The position numbers and the translations under genes are program-made. Positions 21,780 to 36,500 of a DNA stretch of 64,000 bases are shown in pieces (the first letter of the stretch is position 1; every line of letters starts with the position of its first letter). Origin of the DNA: Tribonema minus (taxonomy: Eukaryota; Sar; Xanthophyceae; Tribonematales; Tribonemataceae). The stretch lies in assembly GCA_017506865.1 (NCBI GenBank), contig JAFCMP010000191.1, forward strand, positions 1 to 64,000. The letters are read 5' to 3'. Under the pieces are notes generated by a model. It was not told the DNA's origin. It saw only the letters and a list, made by a program, of their open reading frames with translations, and searched no databases.

Positions 21780-24537
21780 ACTGAAAAGTGCTTGTTCAGT
21801 TTGTTTGTAAAGCAACAAACTCCTGATCACATGTCATGAAAAGGTCGATTGGGCAAGAAGAAAGCTGTTGGTAAACCTGCTCCGGGCGGTAAAAAGAGCA
21901 AAGGCATGCAATGCACGAGTTTCACAACTTCAAGATATGATGAAGGCACGATTTCTGGTGTTTGCTGTTAACCCTTGTATACAAAATCATTTCAATTGCG
22001 GCATTCATATTAGTATTGAAGCTGCTGCTTGGTGTTGCTGTTGCGGGTAAACAATGAATGGACATCATCAACGTCATCTCTTTTCATTGGAATCAACTGC
22101 ATGATGAAAAGCAAGCAAAGAAAGATACAAAGTTATTCAATTCATGCTGCATAGGAATGCTTGCGCCACTACTTGTATTGGTAAGGCATCGTGCAAGGTA
22201 CTTGCCACCTTCACACTGTAACAGTATTTGTCTCTGGCAGTACTGCAGTTGACTTGTACCGAGCCATGATCAATTCATCGCAATGGCGGGCCAAGCCAGA
22301 AATACTGCAACCTATTTGGTAGCGGGCACTTGACGGCGAGGATAATTGGGGGAGGGGGGGGGGAAACCAATCAACACTGCATTCAAGTAGCCGTTTCAGC
22401 CAGTCAGCTTGTCCCCTGGCTGACCACCCTCTCCGCATGCTCCCCTCCCCTTGCGCACACTCAGAGCCATGAGCCTCGAGTCATGAGTCTTAGCCTGTTG
22501 GGTGCGGGCGCTGTTGCCTTACCCTCGTTTGTCGGACGGTGAGAGCTGATGCCTTGTTTGCCCGTCACCGCAACGGCGGCGTCCGCTTGACCCGACACGG
22601 GGCAGTTGTCATGTGTGACCATAAGACGCCGCATGATCTAGCACATGGAGATTCTGACGAAGCCGTGCTGCGTGCTGCACGCGCAGGCCAGGGCTCTGTG
22701 CTGCGTTCGCTGCGCGGCAGCGTCGCGGAACGCTGTGCGTAGGCGTTGCCCTCGCGACATGCGGCGCCGTCCCCAGTGTCCCCGCAACAACGGGGGCCGC
22801 TGCGGGTCCTCTTCATTTGGTGCAACATCAGCTTTGACTTGCGGGCAGCACAGGCGGCGGCGGCGGCAGTCGCACTTGGAGGACGCGCCCGCGGGCGCCA
22901 GCAGCAGCTTCAGCCAGCACCGCGCCCCGCCTCCTTCTCCGCTACGATGCCTGCTGCCGCTGTCGTTGGCTCAGCTGCGCCGCCGCCGCCGCCGCCGCCG
23001 CCGCAGCCGCCGCCACCGGCGCCAGCGCCGCTGCCGCCGCAGCGCGACTTGCGCAGCGCCGCCTCCAGCGAGTGCAGGCACGCAAAGAGCGGCGCGCCGC
23101 CGTCGTCGCGAAGAGACCACGCCGCCAGCACAACACGGACACCACGTTGTGCCGCAAGCACAACAAAGTGTCAGCGCTGCGAAAGCCTGCTTTTGTCACT
23201 TTTATGGTAGCAGCCGGCTAGAAGGACCCCGCTGAGCACTGCTGGTATGCACTATGAGCTTCGACGTGCACCTCGCGTTGTGGCGTTCTGATGCCGTGTT
23301 GGCTGGTGAATTTCAGGAAGGTAAACGTAAAGAAACGACCTTACCCGCGGCACGGCCAGCACACACACCACGTATTGGCCACACTGGCATGCGTGGCAGG
23401 TGCTGTGCAGCTATGCGGAGCATAATAGTCACAGCAGCGGTGATAAGTCACAGCAGCGGTAACAACGGCAGAGCACAGAACATACGCGGCACAGACTGCG
23501 CACTTAGGCGGCTGCAGTGCAGCACTGCGCCGCCGCCGCCGCCGCGGCCATGACAAGAGTCATGTCGCGAGACAGCAGACCTTCAGGCACGCTCGGCCCA
23601 TGCATTGGTCCATGCCACCGCGGTGAGAGGGACGCCCAGCATAGCAGCGCTGTGCGCATCACATCATGGCCGACGTTGTTGAGATGTCGTAAACGTATTG
23701 AAGCTGACGCACAAAATCAGCTCGCGCAAACAAAGAAGCAGCCGCAGCCGCCGCAACATCGTCAACAGCACATCACCGTGTTTATTACATCTGTGCACGC
23801 GTGTGCTCAGCACGGGGTTACCGACCGGGACGCTACACTAGCGGGGAAAGCAGCGCGGAATGAATGACTGCCGACGGCCACACAATACTTCAAACACACG
23901 CAGCCGCAAGGCCAGAGCGCCGCATTACAGATCGCTGGGCGCATGCCATTGGGCGGCGCACCTGCCAATCTCCTCATAGGTCACACCGCTGCTGCAGTCA
24001 CCGCACGCCCCGCTGCCCCCTTGTCCCCCGTTTCTCGCTCCTCAGCCCGCGCCCCCGCGCGCAAACCTCAACGCCGTTCCCAACCTCAACACTGTTCCCG
24101 CGACTCAAAACCCATGCAGCACACGAAGGCACTCAATTCGAAAAAGAAACCATGCAGCACACAGTGGCACTCAATTCTTGCACCACGCGCACTGCTTCTA
24201 GTGGTACTCGCAGCGCCGCGCACGCCGCGGCAGCGCTGCAGCACCGCTGCTGTGTCCGCCATTGTCAAGTTGACGGATTGCCATTTTGCACCCAGCAAAC
24301 GCTGCCGCCCCTGCCGCGCGGCATGCGGCACCAGCGCCGCGCAGCTGCTGTCGCGCCTCGGCCGGCCACGCGCAGCAGCAGCAGCAGCGTCGGCGGCGGC
24401 GGCAGCAGCAGCGGCAGCAGCAGCGAGCAGCAGCTGCAGCAGCGGCGGCGGCAGCAGCAGTGGCGGCGGCAGCAGCAGCAGCGGCAGCAGCAGCAGCAGC
24501 GGCGGCGGCAGCAGCAGCGCTTGCCGCTCCGCGCACC
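21780..24537. other. Gap between transposase and BAH-SH2 gene
   Basis: No supported gene. Bases 22900-23200 are GC-rich with long GCC runs and give Ala/Gly/Pro frames on both strands; none has a usable acceptor and no motif is seen. From ~24200 the sequence is the 3' flank of the BAH-SH2 gene. Confidence 0.45.
24365..24530. repeat. GCA/GGC trinucleotide microsatellite
   Basis: Interrupted runs of GCAGCAGCAGC and GGCGGCGGC lie just downstream of the TGA stop of the BAH-SH2 gene, so they probably sit in its 3' untranslated region. Confidence 0.7.
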
Positions 24538-27500
24538 TCACGGCGGCGCCCAGCGCAGCACGAAGCTGTCGATGAGCTGCACCGTCTCGCACTTGACGGT
24601 GAAGCGCGACGACCACGCGCGCACGAACGACGCAAGGTCCGGGAACTCGGCCGACAGGCCGGCGCGCGCCTGCTGCATCATGAGGCTCGCGGCGGCGGGG
24701 TCCACGGGCGCCGCCGCGTCCGCGCGGAAGCTCGACGCGTCGCGCGAGAGCGTCACGACCTGCGCAGAGAGTGCGCGCGGGTTGCAGGCACGGCGGCGCG
24801 AGGCGAGGGGGGGGCTAAGGCGCGGCAACGGGGGTGCGGTGAGGAGCGAAGCAAACGGAATGAAATGAACAGAAGTGGGGCGACGCCGTCTCCGCGCGGA
24901 AGCTCGACGCGTCGCGCGAGAGCGTCACGACCTGCGCAATGCGTGCGCGCGCGTGAGGCAGGGGGTGGGGTCAGGCGCGGCAGCGGGGGTGCGTGGGGGG
25001 GGGGCGGGGGGTGCGGCGAGGCGACGCCGCGTTCGCTCGGAAGCTTGAAGTGTCGCGCGCGATGCGTGACGAACCGCAGCGCGCATGCGTTCGGGGCACG
25101 GGGCGCCAGCAGTGGGTGGTGCCGGCAGGGACAAGCCAAGGCGCGGAGCATCAGCTTCAATGGCGTGACCGCATGCAAGGCGACGCCGCGGCTTTTGTGC
25201 GGAAGCTTGGCGTCGCGCAACAACCCGCGCGCGTGCGGCACACGCGGGGCAGGGCAGGCACCATTTGGGTCCACACGAGGCAGCGAGGCCCGATGATGGT
25301 AGGAAGAGACAGAAGGCAAAGGGCCTGCGGCCAGTACGAAGGCGCCACTCGTTGCGCGTCACTGCCTCCGAATGCGCGGCGGACGCGAGGCAGGGCAGGT
25401 ATTGGGTATGATAATGTGACAGGGCACGAGGCAGCGAAGCGCTCGAATGGTGGGAAGCGACAGGAGGCAGTGCCGCGTCCGCGATTGGACGCCCCTGACA
25501 CATCACTTCAAGTTGAGGTTGATGTTTAACTTCACCTGCAGCCGGCGCGACGCCACCGAGACGCTGGCGCCCGCCTGCGACTGACTGCCGTCCGGGCCCA
25601 GGAAGCACGTGTAGTCGACCGTGAGGTGCCCCGTCTTGTTGGAGAAGCGGAAGCAGTAGCGCCCCGGCGCGCCCTCGCGGCACAGCACCTCCCTACGGCC
25701 AGAGAGAGGTAAACAGTGGTGAACGGTGGCGTGAGCGACATCATGAGTATGTGCGATCTCTGTGTACCGCGAACCATGCGTCATACTATGTCAGAGCTCA
25801 GCGGCGAATGCACTGTCAATTTCTTTTGCCACGACGGTGCCGCGAGATGCGTCATTCTCATGACTTTTGCGACATCTGCCCCTCGCGGCACAGCGCCGCG
25901 CTGCTCTCGCGCGCAGCCAGGGGGAGCCAATGGCGCAAGCATCATAATCATGTACGGTCTCTGTCTACTGCCTCAATTCATGACCGGCGCTTGTCTGATG
26001 CGCCTCGAAGGCCCACACATGTGCTTTAGCTGCGCTGCGTTCAACCGCGATGGCATTGGGTCACGGTCGGTTCGCGTGTAAGGTGTCGCCGGTTTAAGGA
26101 TGGCATCCAAGCAGCGGTCGCCTCAAGCGTAGCGCAACTGGACTCAGGCGCAGTGCCATGGCCCAAGCAGCAGTTGACTCAGGGGGGTGGCCGCTGAAGG
26201 TTTGTGGGTCACCCGATGTGTTCTACGCCCCCATTCAAGCTCGGTGACGTCGACAGCAGTGATGTAAGTATGATCATCTCCCCAGAGGTGCGCCAGCGCG
26301 ACATTTGACGGGCTGATAGGCTACCCCGCTAATGGCACGTCACACGTCCTAACCTCAACCCAAACCCAAACCCTAGAACTGACTGTTCCGCGTACCACCC
26401 CCGGTGGCATGGGTAGCAGGTGACTCACGCGCCAGTGACGCAGCGAGCAGTTGAAGTGACGGCGGTGACTTACCAGTGGTGCTGCAGCGCAAATGGTCCT
26501 TATCCCCTAACCTCAACCCTAGCCGTACCCCTAGAATCAACTGCTACACACACCACCTCCAGGGCATGGGGGTAGCATTCGACTCGCGCAACATGCATCA
26601 CCAGCGGCGCTTCTGCCCGCACCTCCCATAGCAAAGCAAGCAGTTGAAGTTATGGCGGCGAGTCACCAGTGGTGCTTCAGCGCGACGTTCGACGAGCTGA
26701 TGGGGTACCCCGCAAATGGTCCCTATCCCCAACCTCAACCCTAACTGTAACCCTAGAACTGACAGCTACACACACCACCTCCATGGCTTGGGGCGTAGCG
26801 GTCAACTCGCGCAACATGCATCGCCAGCGGCGCTTCTGCCCGCACCTCCCATAGCAAAGCAAGCAGTTGAAGTTATGGCGGCGAGTCACCAGTGGTGCTT
26901 CAGCGCGACGATCGACGAGCTGATGGGGTACCCCGCAAATGGTCCCTATCCCCAACCTCAACCCTAACTGTAACCCTAAAACTGACAGCTACACACACCA
27001 CCTCCATGGCTTGGGGGGTAGCGGTCGACTCGCGCAACATGCATCGCCAGCGGCGCTTCCGCGCGCGCCTCCCATAGCGAAGGGAGCAGTTGAAGTAATG
27101 GCGGTGACTCACCAGTGGTGCTTCAGCGCAAATGGTCCCCATCCCCTAACCTCAACGCTAACCGCAACCCTAGAACCGACTGCTCCGCATACAACCTGAT
27201 GGCATGCGCGGCAGATGAACCGCGCGCGCCAGTGGTGCAGCAAGCAGTTGAAGTTATGGCGGTGACTCACCAGTGGTGCTTCAGCGCGACGTTCGACGAG
27301 CTGATGGGGTACCCCGCAAACGGCAGGTCGCTCTCCGACAGCAGGTCCCAGAGGCGGAGAATCTTGGCAATCAGCGGCTGGTCAGGCGCCGTGCACAGGA
27401 ACCCTGCGCGCGCGAAACCAATTTGAAGTTGACGCTCACTCATGGAAACATTGAAGTTGAAGTCACCATGACGACGTCTGGGGAGTGCCAGTATGTGGCG

Positions 27501-30500
27501 TGCGCGCGACACAAACACAGGAACCCTGCGCACACGGTACCGATGGGAGTCGGCGTTCATATAAAGATTCATATGCTCTGACGTTGTGAACTTGCGGTTA
27601 CTGCAACGACATCTGGGGGGTGCAGTGAGAGGGGTAGGTACCCTGCGCATGCGGGACCGATGGGAGCCGGCGCTCATTCATAAATATACTGAACTTGAAG
27701 TTACCATGACGATGTCTGGGGAGAGCCGATGCGTGGCGTGCGCGCGACACAAACACAGGAACCAACCCTGCGCACGCGCGGCACCAATCGGAGTCGGCAC
27801 TCATCCAATGATTGACATTCTTTGAAGTTGTGAACTCGCAGTTACTGTAATTTTTTTCTCATCTGACGGGTGCAGGGGGACGGATAGGCGGTGCGCGCGC
27901 GACACAAACACCGGTGCACTGCGCATGCGGAACCGATGGGAAGTTGGCGCTCACTCATGAACATATTGCAAAATTAAAGTTACCATGACGACGTCCGGGA
28001 GAGCCAGTACGCGGCGTGCGCGCGACACAAACACAGGAAGCAACCCTGCGATTGCGCGGAACCGATGGGAGCCGGGGCGCTAACATTCAAAATCTTTTGA
28101 ACTTGAAGTTACGATGACGACGTCTGGAGAGTGCCAGTGGGTCAGACACGTAGACTAGTGCGCGCGCGACACAACACAGGAACCCTGCACACACGGAACC
28201 GATGGGAACCGGCGCTCAGTCATAAATAAACTCTTTGAAGTTTTGAACTTGCAGTTACGGTAATGACATCTTGGGGGGTGCCAGTGGGACGGATTGGAGG
28301 TGCGCGGGTGGCGAAAGCCCTGCCCCCCCGGGAGCCCCTTGCATTTACAATAGCAATTCACAGTGCATGAAGGACAGGTAGCGTGCGCGCGGCACTCGGT
28401 GCGCTGACGACTACAGAGCACAGCGCTGAGCCTCCCCCCCCCCCCTTCCGCCCCCCCCGACCGCCCCCCTGCGCTCCAGCATTGTTCTCGACTGACTCAA
28501 GGACACAGAGACTCACATTCCATGAAGGACAGGTAGTGCGTGCGCGACACAAAAACGCGATTGATGACAACAGTGCACCTCATTGACCCTCCCCCCCCCC
28601 ATGCACCCCGTTGACCCCCCCCCCCCCCCCCCGTTGAAGTATTCATCTACTTTCATGTATGAATTACTTACTTGTGAGAAGCCAGGGCAGCGAGAGACTC
28701 AGACTTACATTCCATGAAGGACAGGTAGTGCGCGCGCGACACTCAGTGCGCTGATGAGTACAGAGCATGCACTGCATTAAGCCCGCCCCCCCTACCCCGC
28801 CCTCCTACATGGCATAAACTGAAAAATGGAAGGGCACAGACACTCACATTCCACACGTACTCAGGGCAGCGAGAGACTCAGACTCACATTCCATGAAGGA
28901 CAGGTAGTGCGTGCGCGACACAAACTCGCCCTCGTCGAGCTGCAGGGCCAGGAACGCGCGGAAGATGGCGTGCTTGCGCGCGTCAAACTGCTGCAGCATC
29001 TCTTCCGTCAGCTGCGGCGGCGTAAGAGGCGAATGCGGAAAGTGATGAGCGCTGATGCACTACTTCAACAAGTACACTTCAATAGAACATCAAAACTGCT
29101 GGAGCATCTCCTCCGTCAGCTGCAATGGTCGGGGACGTGAGAGGCGAATGCGGGCGTGTGAGGCGAGCGCTGAGGTTCTGAGCACTGAGGCAGTACTTCA
29201 AACATGTAAACTTCATGTGAATGCGTTAAACGCTGGAGCATCTCCTCCGTCAGCTGCGGCGGCGTGAACATGAGCGGAAGGTGCTGAGCGCTGAGGCACT
29301 ACTTCAACAAGTAGTAATTATGTGAACTACCTCAACTGCTGGACCCTACTTCAACAAGTAAACCTCAATTGCGCAAGTCAAACTGCTGGAGCATCTCCTC
29401 CGTCAGCTGCGGTGGCGGGGAACGTGAGAGGCGAATCGGACAGTGATGAGCGCTGATGCACTACTTCAGTAACAAGTACACTTCAATCGAAGAAGTCAAA
29501 CTGCTGTAGCATCTCCTCTGTCTCCTACGCGCAGCTGCGGTGGCGGGGACGTGAGAGGCGAACGCAGAACGTGAGAGGCAAATGCTGAGCGCTGAGGCAG
29601 AACTTCAACACGTAAACTTCATTTGAACAAGTTCAGCTGCTGGAGCAGCTCCTGTATCCAGCGAAGCCGCGGGCGGTGGTGCCGGGAACATGAGAGTCGG
29701 ATGCAAAGGGCTGAGCGCTGAGGCGGTACTTCAAATAGTAAAGTCCAACTGAACAAGTTCAACTGCTGGAGCACCTCCTCCGTCAGCTGCAATGGCGGGG
29801 ACGTGAGAGGCGAGTGCGGAAGGTGCTGAGCGCGGAGGCATCACTTCTTCAACAAGAAAGTTCAATTGAACTTCTGAGCGCTGAGGCAGTACTTCAAGGA
29901 GGAAACTTCATGTGAAAAGGTGAGCTGCTGAGCATATCCTCCGTCAGCTGCAGTGGCGGGAACGTGAGAGGCGAACGCGGAAACGTGCTGAGTGTTACAA
30001 CAGTACTTCAACAAGTAAACTTCATGTGAACAAGTTCAAGTGCTGAGGCGTCTCGGGTGTCAGCTGCGGCGCAGCGAAACTGCGGACGGGGGCGGCGGGG
30101 GCGGGATTGACAGGCGAATGCGCAGTGCTGAGCGTCAATGAGAACTGGAAGCAGTAAACTTCATCTGAACAGGAACTTGCTGGAGCGGCAACAAAACCTT
30201 GAGCCTGCACGTCTGCGAGCAACGGCAGCCGACGACACACTGTGAGGTACGCTCTGCCTGCTAGCAATTTGAGGCAGAGGCCGAACGCTGTGGACCATGG
30301 CGGACTCTGTGGCGTGCACGCGTTCGCGCAAAGTTGAAGCGCCGCCACTTTCGGCGTCACATGTGAACTTCCCATTCAGGCCCTCGTGATCCGGCGTGAT
30401 CCCAGTCGCGCTTTGCATACCACACCATCAAGAAATCAAAAGTCCCTATACTTCAGGGTTAGGGGTGACCGTAGCCCTGACCTGAGGGTTTCGCCATGAC

Positions 30501-33500
30501 CCCCATGCACACGGTCAGCTCTGTGCGTTGCTACCTGCACATGGCCTAACTGTGCGCAGAACCACTGACAGTAGAGCACCTGCAGCCGCGGTAAACTCAA
30601 CCAAGTCTGCTACAGTGGCTGCAGTGACTTCTTGGATGAACTTTGGCAGACTGTAACTTTTGAAAAATGGCATACCAGCAGCTACAACAAGTTGCTATGA
30701 TGTTTTTACATCCTTACCCACCTTATTTATCAGGACCACAACTAAAAAGAAAATCATCTGCTTTTGAGGCTCCATGTACCTAATGTAAAAGTTGAAGTTG
30801 AGTACCTCCGCATCAGCTACTTGAGCGCCATCATGACCCGGCAGAAGAGCAACCGCTACAACAGAGTCATTAGATCTACGACATAGTTGAAGTAGGGTGA
30901 CAAAGTTGAAGATGAGTACCTCCGCGGCGTCCGGCGACTCGCGCGCCATCATAAGCCGGCAGAAGAGGCTGAACGTGAGCCGTTGCAGCGCAGAGCTACC
31001 ATAGAATTGAAGTGTAGTGATAACAAAGTTGAAGTTGAGTACCTCCGCGGCGTCCGGCGACTCGCGCGCCATCATGAGCCGGCAGAAGAGGCTGAACGCA
31101 ACACGCTCGGGATTCGCTCTAAAGCACCCTTGCCACACCTGCCAACAATGGACAAGAGCAGTGGTCGCATTGGGTGCGTGAGCACAAAGCTGAAAGGTGA
31201 TGCCAGAGCGTGCGCTGTCACGTGCAGCAGCAGCAGCAGCAGCAGCGTCACCGCTTGGAGCAGGATTCGCGCGTCAGCTCGCTTCCGGTGAGCGAGCGCG
31301 CCGTGCAGTTACGTGGCAGTTACGTCCGCATCGCACAGCAACGCTCGAGAGGGGACAGGGATATGTGCACACATCACCGCTGACACGACGACGAGACGCG
31401 AAAGTGAGTGCATGCTGCAAAGCACTACTATGGACTCTGGCGTACTTCCCTTCTGATGATGATGTGCGTATGTACATCCCGTGCATGACGCGGAAGTGTG
31501 ACAGCGAATGCACACGGCAACGTACTGTGCGCTGTACGTACATTTCGGCATGCGCTTGTCTCGCCATGCAGCGCAGCCCTCACACGTGTGGACGTGGACA
31601 TACACATGTATGTACTTCAAGTTAAAGTTGAAGTATGTAAATGTGCTCACCATGCTGCAGACGGACCGCACGCCGCCCGCCCCGTACACGCGCAGCATCT
31701 GCCGCGGCGGAAAGAGCGACATGCAGCCGCGCACGAGCAGCGACCCCCCTGGGCCCCACCCGCCCCCGTGTCCCGCCTCTTCCCCCTCTGCCCAGCGCGG
31801 CACCTCCTGCATTTTTGTTGGACGAGGAGTAAGGGGGGGGGGGGGGGGGTGTCAGTGTGAACACAATGTGCATGGGCAGGGGGGAGGAGTGCATACGAGC
31901 GCCGACAAGAGGAGGGCGCACAGCAGGTGTATCTCTCGACGCTTCTCCGCAGTAACCGAGCAGTAATGGTGGGGAGCATAAGGGCAGCTGGCAGCGCCGC
32001 ACGCCCCTCAAGGCCCGGACCGCACGCGCCGCTGACCGCTGCCGCGGCGCCGAGGCGCAGCATCCCGACGTACGTTAGGCTTAAGACATTATGATACGCA
32101 GTTATTTAATGGGTCAACTTTACAAAAACAGCATCGTTGAAATGCGGACACAGGGAGGTACATGAAACTTCAGCGGCGATTGCTCCAGCCCTTGCGGCGG
32201 CGTGCGCGCGCGACCCGCCGCTGCCGCAGTGCTCAGCACGGGGCAGGAGTCGCGCGCGCATTAAGTGGCGACGACGAAGAGGGGCGGACAGCAAGGCCTC
32301 GCCAAAGCCTTTGTGCGGGCCACCGGCACGGCTGCATTTCGCGCAGGCCCCTGCCAGATGACGTCCGTGGGCCGCTGTCACAGCCGCGCTTCACACACAG
32401 GCTGTGCGGCGCTGCCGTGAGACCCGGGCGCGCGGTGCATGTGTCGCGCTGCTCTGCTGCGCGCTGCGCACACGGGCGTGCGCGGCACGCGCAGCTGGTA
32501 TTTATTATACTATTAAGAAGGAAAAATATATATACAGGTACCTCCAACTTCATTTCTGTGACCCCAATGACCATCTGTAATTACATGACGTCCTTACAAA
32601 GTCACAGAGTAAACCTGTCCTGTTCTCAAATATGGACCTATAGACAATAGTCCTTGTAAGATGCTAATTCTTCATGAATCGTGCTCCGTCATCTGACCAG
32701 CGCTGCGTGCGGCCGCTGCTGCCAGAAGGAGAAAACGGCAGCGCCATCGCGCGCGCACCTGCAGCATGCACGCCGGCGGGACGATGCGCGCGGCCGCCAC
32801 CGCCGCCGCTGCGTGCGACGCCGGCGGCAGCCCCGCCTGCGGCACCGCGCGCAGCACGTACGACTTCTTGTCGACGTCCCACATGAGCTCCGCGTCCAGG
32901 ACGACGGCGGCGGCGGCGCGCGCGCGCGCGCGGCGCCGGCGCGCGCCATGGCTGCTGCTGCTGCTGCCGCTGGCGCCGCAGCTCCTGAGCGCCGCCTGCG
33001 CCAAAGTGGATGGCGCGGCGTACATGCGAATGGTGAATGGTGATGCTCAGCTTGCTTGGACTACGAGTTGAGGTTATCACATGGAAGGCATGCGTGCAGG
33101 ATGCGTGCTGCACCGGAACAGGTGTTGTCAAGTTTGACGGCGGCGCCACTTGCGCGTACTGCAGCCGCCACTGCTGCTGCTGCCGCCGCCATTGCTGCTG
33201 CCAGATGCCGCCCCCGCAACCGCAGTGCCTGCGGGGCAGCAGCGCGGTTGCCCCGCCGCCGCTGCAGCCGCCACTGCTGCTGCTGCCGCCTCCACTGCTG
33301 CTGCCAGATGCCGCTCCGCAACCGCAGTGCCTGCGGGGCAGCAGCGCGGTTTCCCCGCCGCCGATGCTGCTGCCAAACGCAGACCCCGCAGCTGCAGCGC
33401 CCGCGCGGCAGCATCGCAGCCGCTGCGGCAGCAGCAAGGCCGGGAATGACGAGAGACCTGACATCCACTCACCCTGCCGCTAGCCCTAGCGCGCACGCAC

Positions 33501-36500
33501 CTGACTCGTGCCCGCCCCGCTGCTGATCCACCAGCTTGCTGCCGCTCAGCGCGCGCTGCAGCAGACGGTTGTGCTCATTCATCACGGCGCCGCTCATCAC
33601 GCGCTCCACGGGCGGCGCCGGCACCGGCGGCGGCGCGCCCGCCACGCCCGCTGCCGCCGCCGCCGCCGCCGCAGCAGCAGCAGCGGCGCGGTCATCTCGC
33701 CGATCCTGGTCCATCGGCGCCAGGCCGGACGCGTCACCAGTCGCAGCAGCGGCAGCGGCAGCGGCGGCGCCTTCATCGGCTGCGGGTGGCTGCTGAGCAG
33801 CGCCACTTGATGCAGCCGCCGCCGCAGCGGCATCCGCGCTGCTGCCGCCGCCGCCGCTGCCGCCGTTGGCGGTCGGGCGCCCTGCGGCGTGCGCCGCTGC
33901 CTGCTTGCCATCCGCGTCCGCGGCGCCTACAGCAGCAGCAGCGGCGGCGGCGGCAGCGCTGGCAGCGGCGCGCCTGGGCGACCTGGCGGCGCCGACGGAA
34001 CCAGCTGCGCCGGCGGCGGCGGCGCCCGCGTGGGCCCCGGCGCCGCCGCCACCGCCGATGTGGCGCTCGTGCAGAGCCAGCGGTAGCTGCGGGCCGCGCG
34101 GGCGTGCGCGGCGTTGGCGGCGCGCTGCCGCCGCTGCCGTTCAGCTGCGCCGCATCTACGGCTTCGGCTGCGGCGCCGTCGGCGGCGCTGCTGCCGCCGC
34201 CGCGCTCTCCTTCGGCGGGCACCACGGTAACGAGCCCCACGCCGCGCCCTGGCACCAGGCGGTACCAGTAGCTGCGCGTCGGGGGCGGCATCGGGGGGGG
34301 GGGGGGGGGGGGGGGGGGGGGTACGGGTAGGTATGGGTGAGCCCTGCTGAGCGCTGCTGCACATTAGATTGCGCGGGGGGGTGGGGCGCAGCGGTTGAGT
34401 TGGGAGCATGTGCGGCATAGACGCTTAAAGTGAGGGCGCGCTCTGGCATTGGCACACGCGCGCACTGAAGGCACCTCAGCGGTGTCGCGTCGAGTCCAGA
34501 CCGCTGACTGGTGGACGTGGCGCACCACAACTTCAGCTAGCACTGAATCATTGAGGTGACTCACCGCTCATTTCGCAGCCCGCTCTGGCACCGGTGCAAA
34601 CGCGCCCTAAAGGCGGCCCAGCGGCTTCGCGTCGGGGGTCGAGGCTCGTGACAGCTTCAACTAGATCTTAACTCTTGAAGTGACTCACCGCCCCTTTTGC
34701 AGCCGCTCTGGCGCTGGTACACACCCCGGAGGCGCCCCAGCAGCGTCGCGTCCGGGTCATCACCGTAACCTCAACTTTAACTTGAACTAAACTCTTGAAG
34801 TGACTCACCGCCCGTTCCGCAGCCCAGGCACTGGTACATGTGCCCTGGAGGCGCCCCAGCGGCATCGCGTCAGGCCTATGACATGGTAACTTCAACTTGA
34901 ACTAAGTACTTGAAGTGACTCACCGCCCATTCCGCAGCCCGCTCTGGCGCTGGTAGACGCCCTGCAGGCGCCCCAGTGGCGTCGCGTCAGGGTCGAGGCC
35001 CATGACTTTGGATCAACTTCAACTTAAACTAAACACTTGAAGTGACTCACCGCCCATTCCGCAGCCCGCTCTGGCGCTGGTACACGCCCTGCAGGCGCCC
35101 CAGCGGCGTCGCGTCGGGGTCGAGGCCCATGACGTAGCGGAAGTGGCAGTCCGGGCGCCACTTCATGGCAAACTCCATGAGGCTCTCCTTGGGCGGCCGC
35201 AGGTCGTTACCGTCCTCGAATTCAATCTGCAAGGCCGCGCGCGCGCGGGGGGGGGGGGGGGGGGGGGGGGGAGGGGGGGGGAAGGGGGGGCATACAGGTT
35301 TACTAAGGTACCTTGCAAACTCTTCAACCAGGTCACACCTCCGGTCATCAATGCCGTTGTCAACCAGGTGACACCTACAGTCATCATTACCGTCCTCGAA
35401 TTCAATCTGCGAGGCCACGCGGGGGTCCAGAGAAAGAAAGCATGCATCGTTGCAAGGCACCTAGCAGGGAAACGTCATGCTACCAAACACCAAATGCCAT
35501 CACTGTCATCATGTGTCAGGGGGGGCCGGGGGGGGGGGTGGGGGGTGGGGCGGGAAGGGGGGGGGTGTTCAGTGTACTTCTTTGGAAATGTTCAACCAGG
35601 TCAGAATGGAATGTGAGATATTCATGTACGGGAGCGATAGTAGGGGTGACTGGACAGCGCAATCAGGGGCGGGGCGTTGACGAGGTAGGGCGGTGGAGGG
35701 GGGGGGGTACAGAGTCCTCGACTTCAATCTGCACAGCCACGTGCAAGCGGGGGGGGGGGGGGAGCGAAGGGGGGGCATACAGTTGACACCCTCGTCAACT
35801 TTTCGACCAGGTCGCACCTGCAATCATCAGTGCCATGTGTGCGTGCTCCACTGGCGCGTGATGGCTCGTCCCGTGCTGCAATGCCTGAACACTGCTGCCT
35901 TCGTAGACCCACCCTCGCTTCGAAAATCACACGTGCACGCACCTCCATGAGGCGGTGCTTGGTGCCGTTGCGCGCACGCCGCCGACGCGTTTCGCACGTA
36001 GGGTACTGATGAAGCTTCACAAACCCAGGTTTGAACCTAACCTCACACCGTACTGTACCCGCAGTATGCGCCTGGTCTTACCTCCATGAGGCAGTGCTCG
36101 ATGCCGCTGTGCGTGCTCCACTGGTGCGTGTCGCTCGTGGGGTACAGCAGCATCTGAGCACTGCTTCTTTTCAGAACCCAGGGGCTGAAACCTACCCTCC
36201 CTTTGAATGCGCATGTACATGCCTCCATCAGCCAGTGCGCGATGCCGTTACGCGCGCTGCACCGGCGCGCGTCCCTCGCTGGGTGCCACAGCATCTGAGC
36301 ACTGCTGCCTTTGACAGCCTTCACTCCAGTTCACATGTACCTGCGCACCTCCATCAGCCGGTGCGCAGAGCCGCTGCGCGTGCTCCACTGGCGCGTGTCG
36401 CCCGTCGGGTGCCTTGGTATCTACCCCCCAAACCGATACGGTACCTACCCGTACGCGCCCGCTCTCACCTCCATCAGCCGGTGCTCGATGCCGTTGTGCG

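Noticed and set aside
22910-23161. Minus-strand open frame with coding-like third positions, possible extra 3' exon of the BAH-SH2 gene
   Set aside because: It has an in-frame TGA just upstream and no AG acceptor between that stop and the open part. The protein is mostly Gly/Ala from GCC runs, and the upstream gene already ends at a TGA that fits.
26440-30085. Regular spaced repeats as a CRISPR array
   Set aside because: Units are degenerate, contain exon sequence, have no constant-length unique spacers, and lie in introns of a eukaryotic gene.
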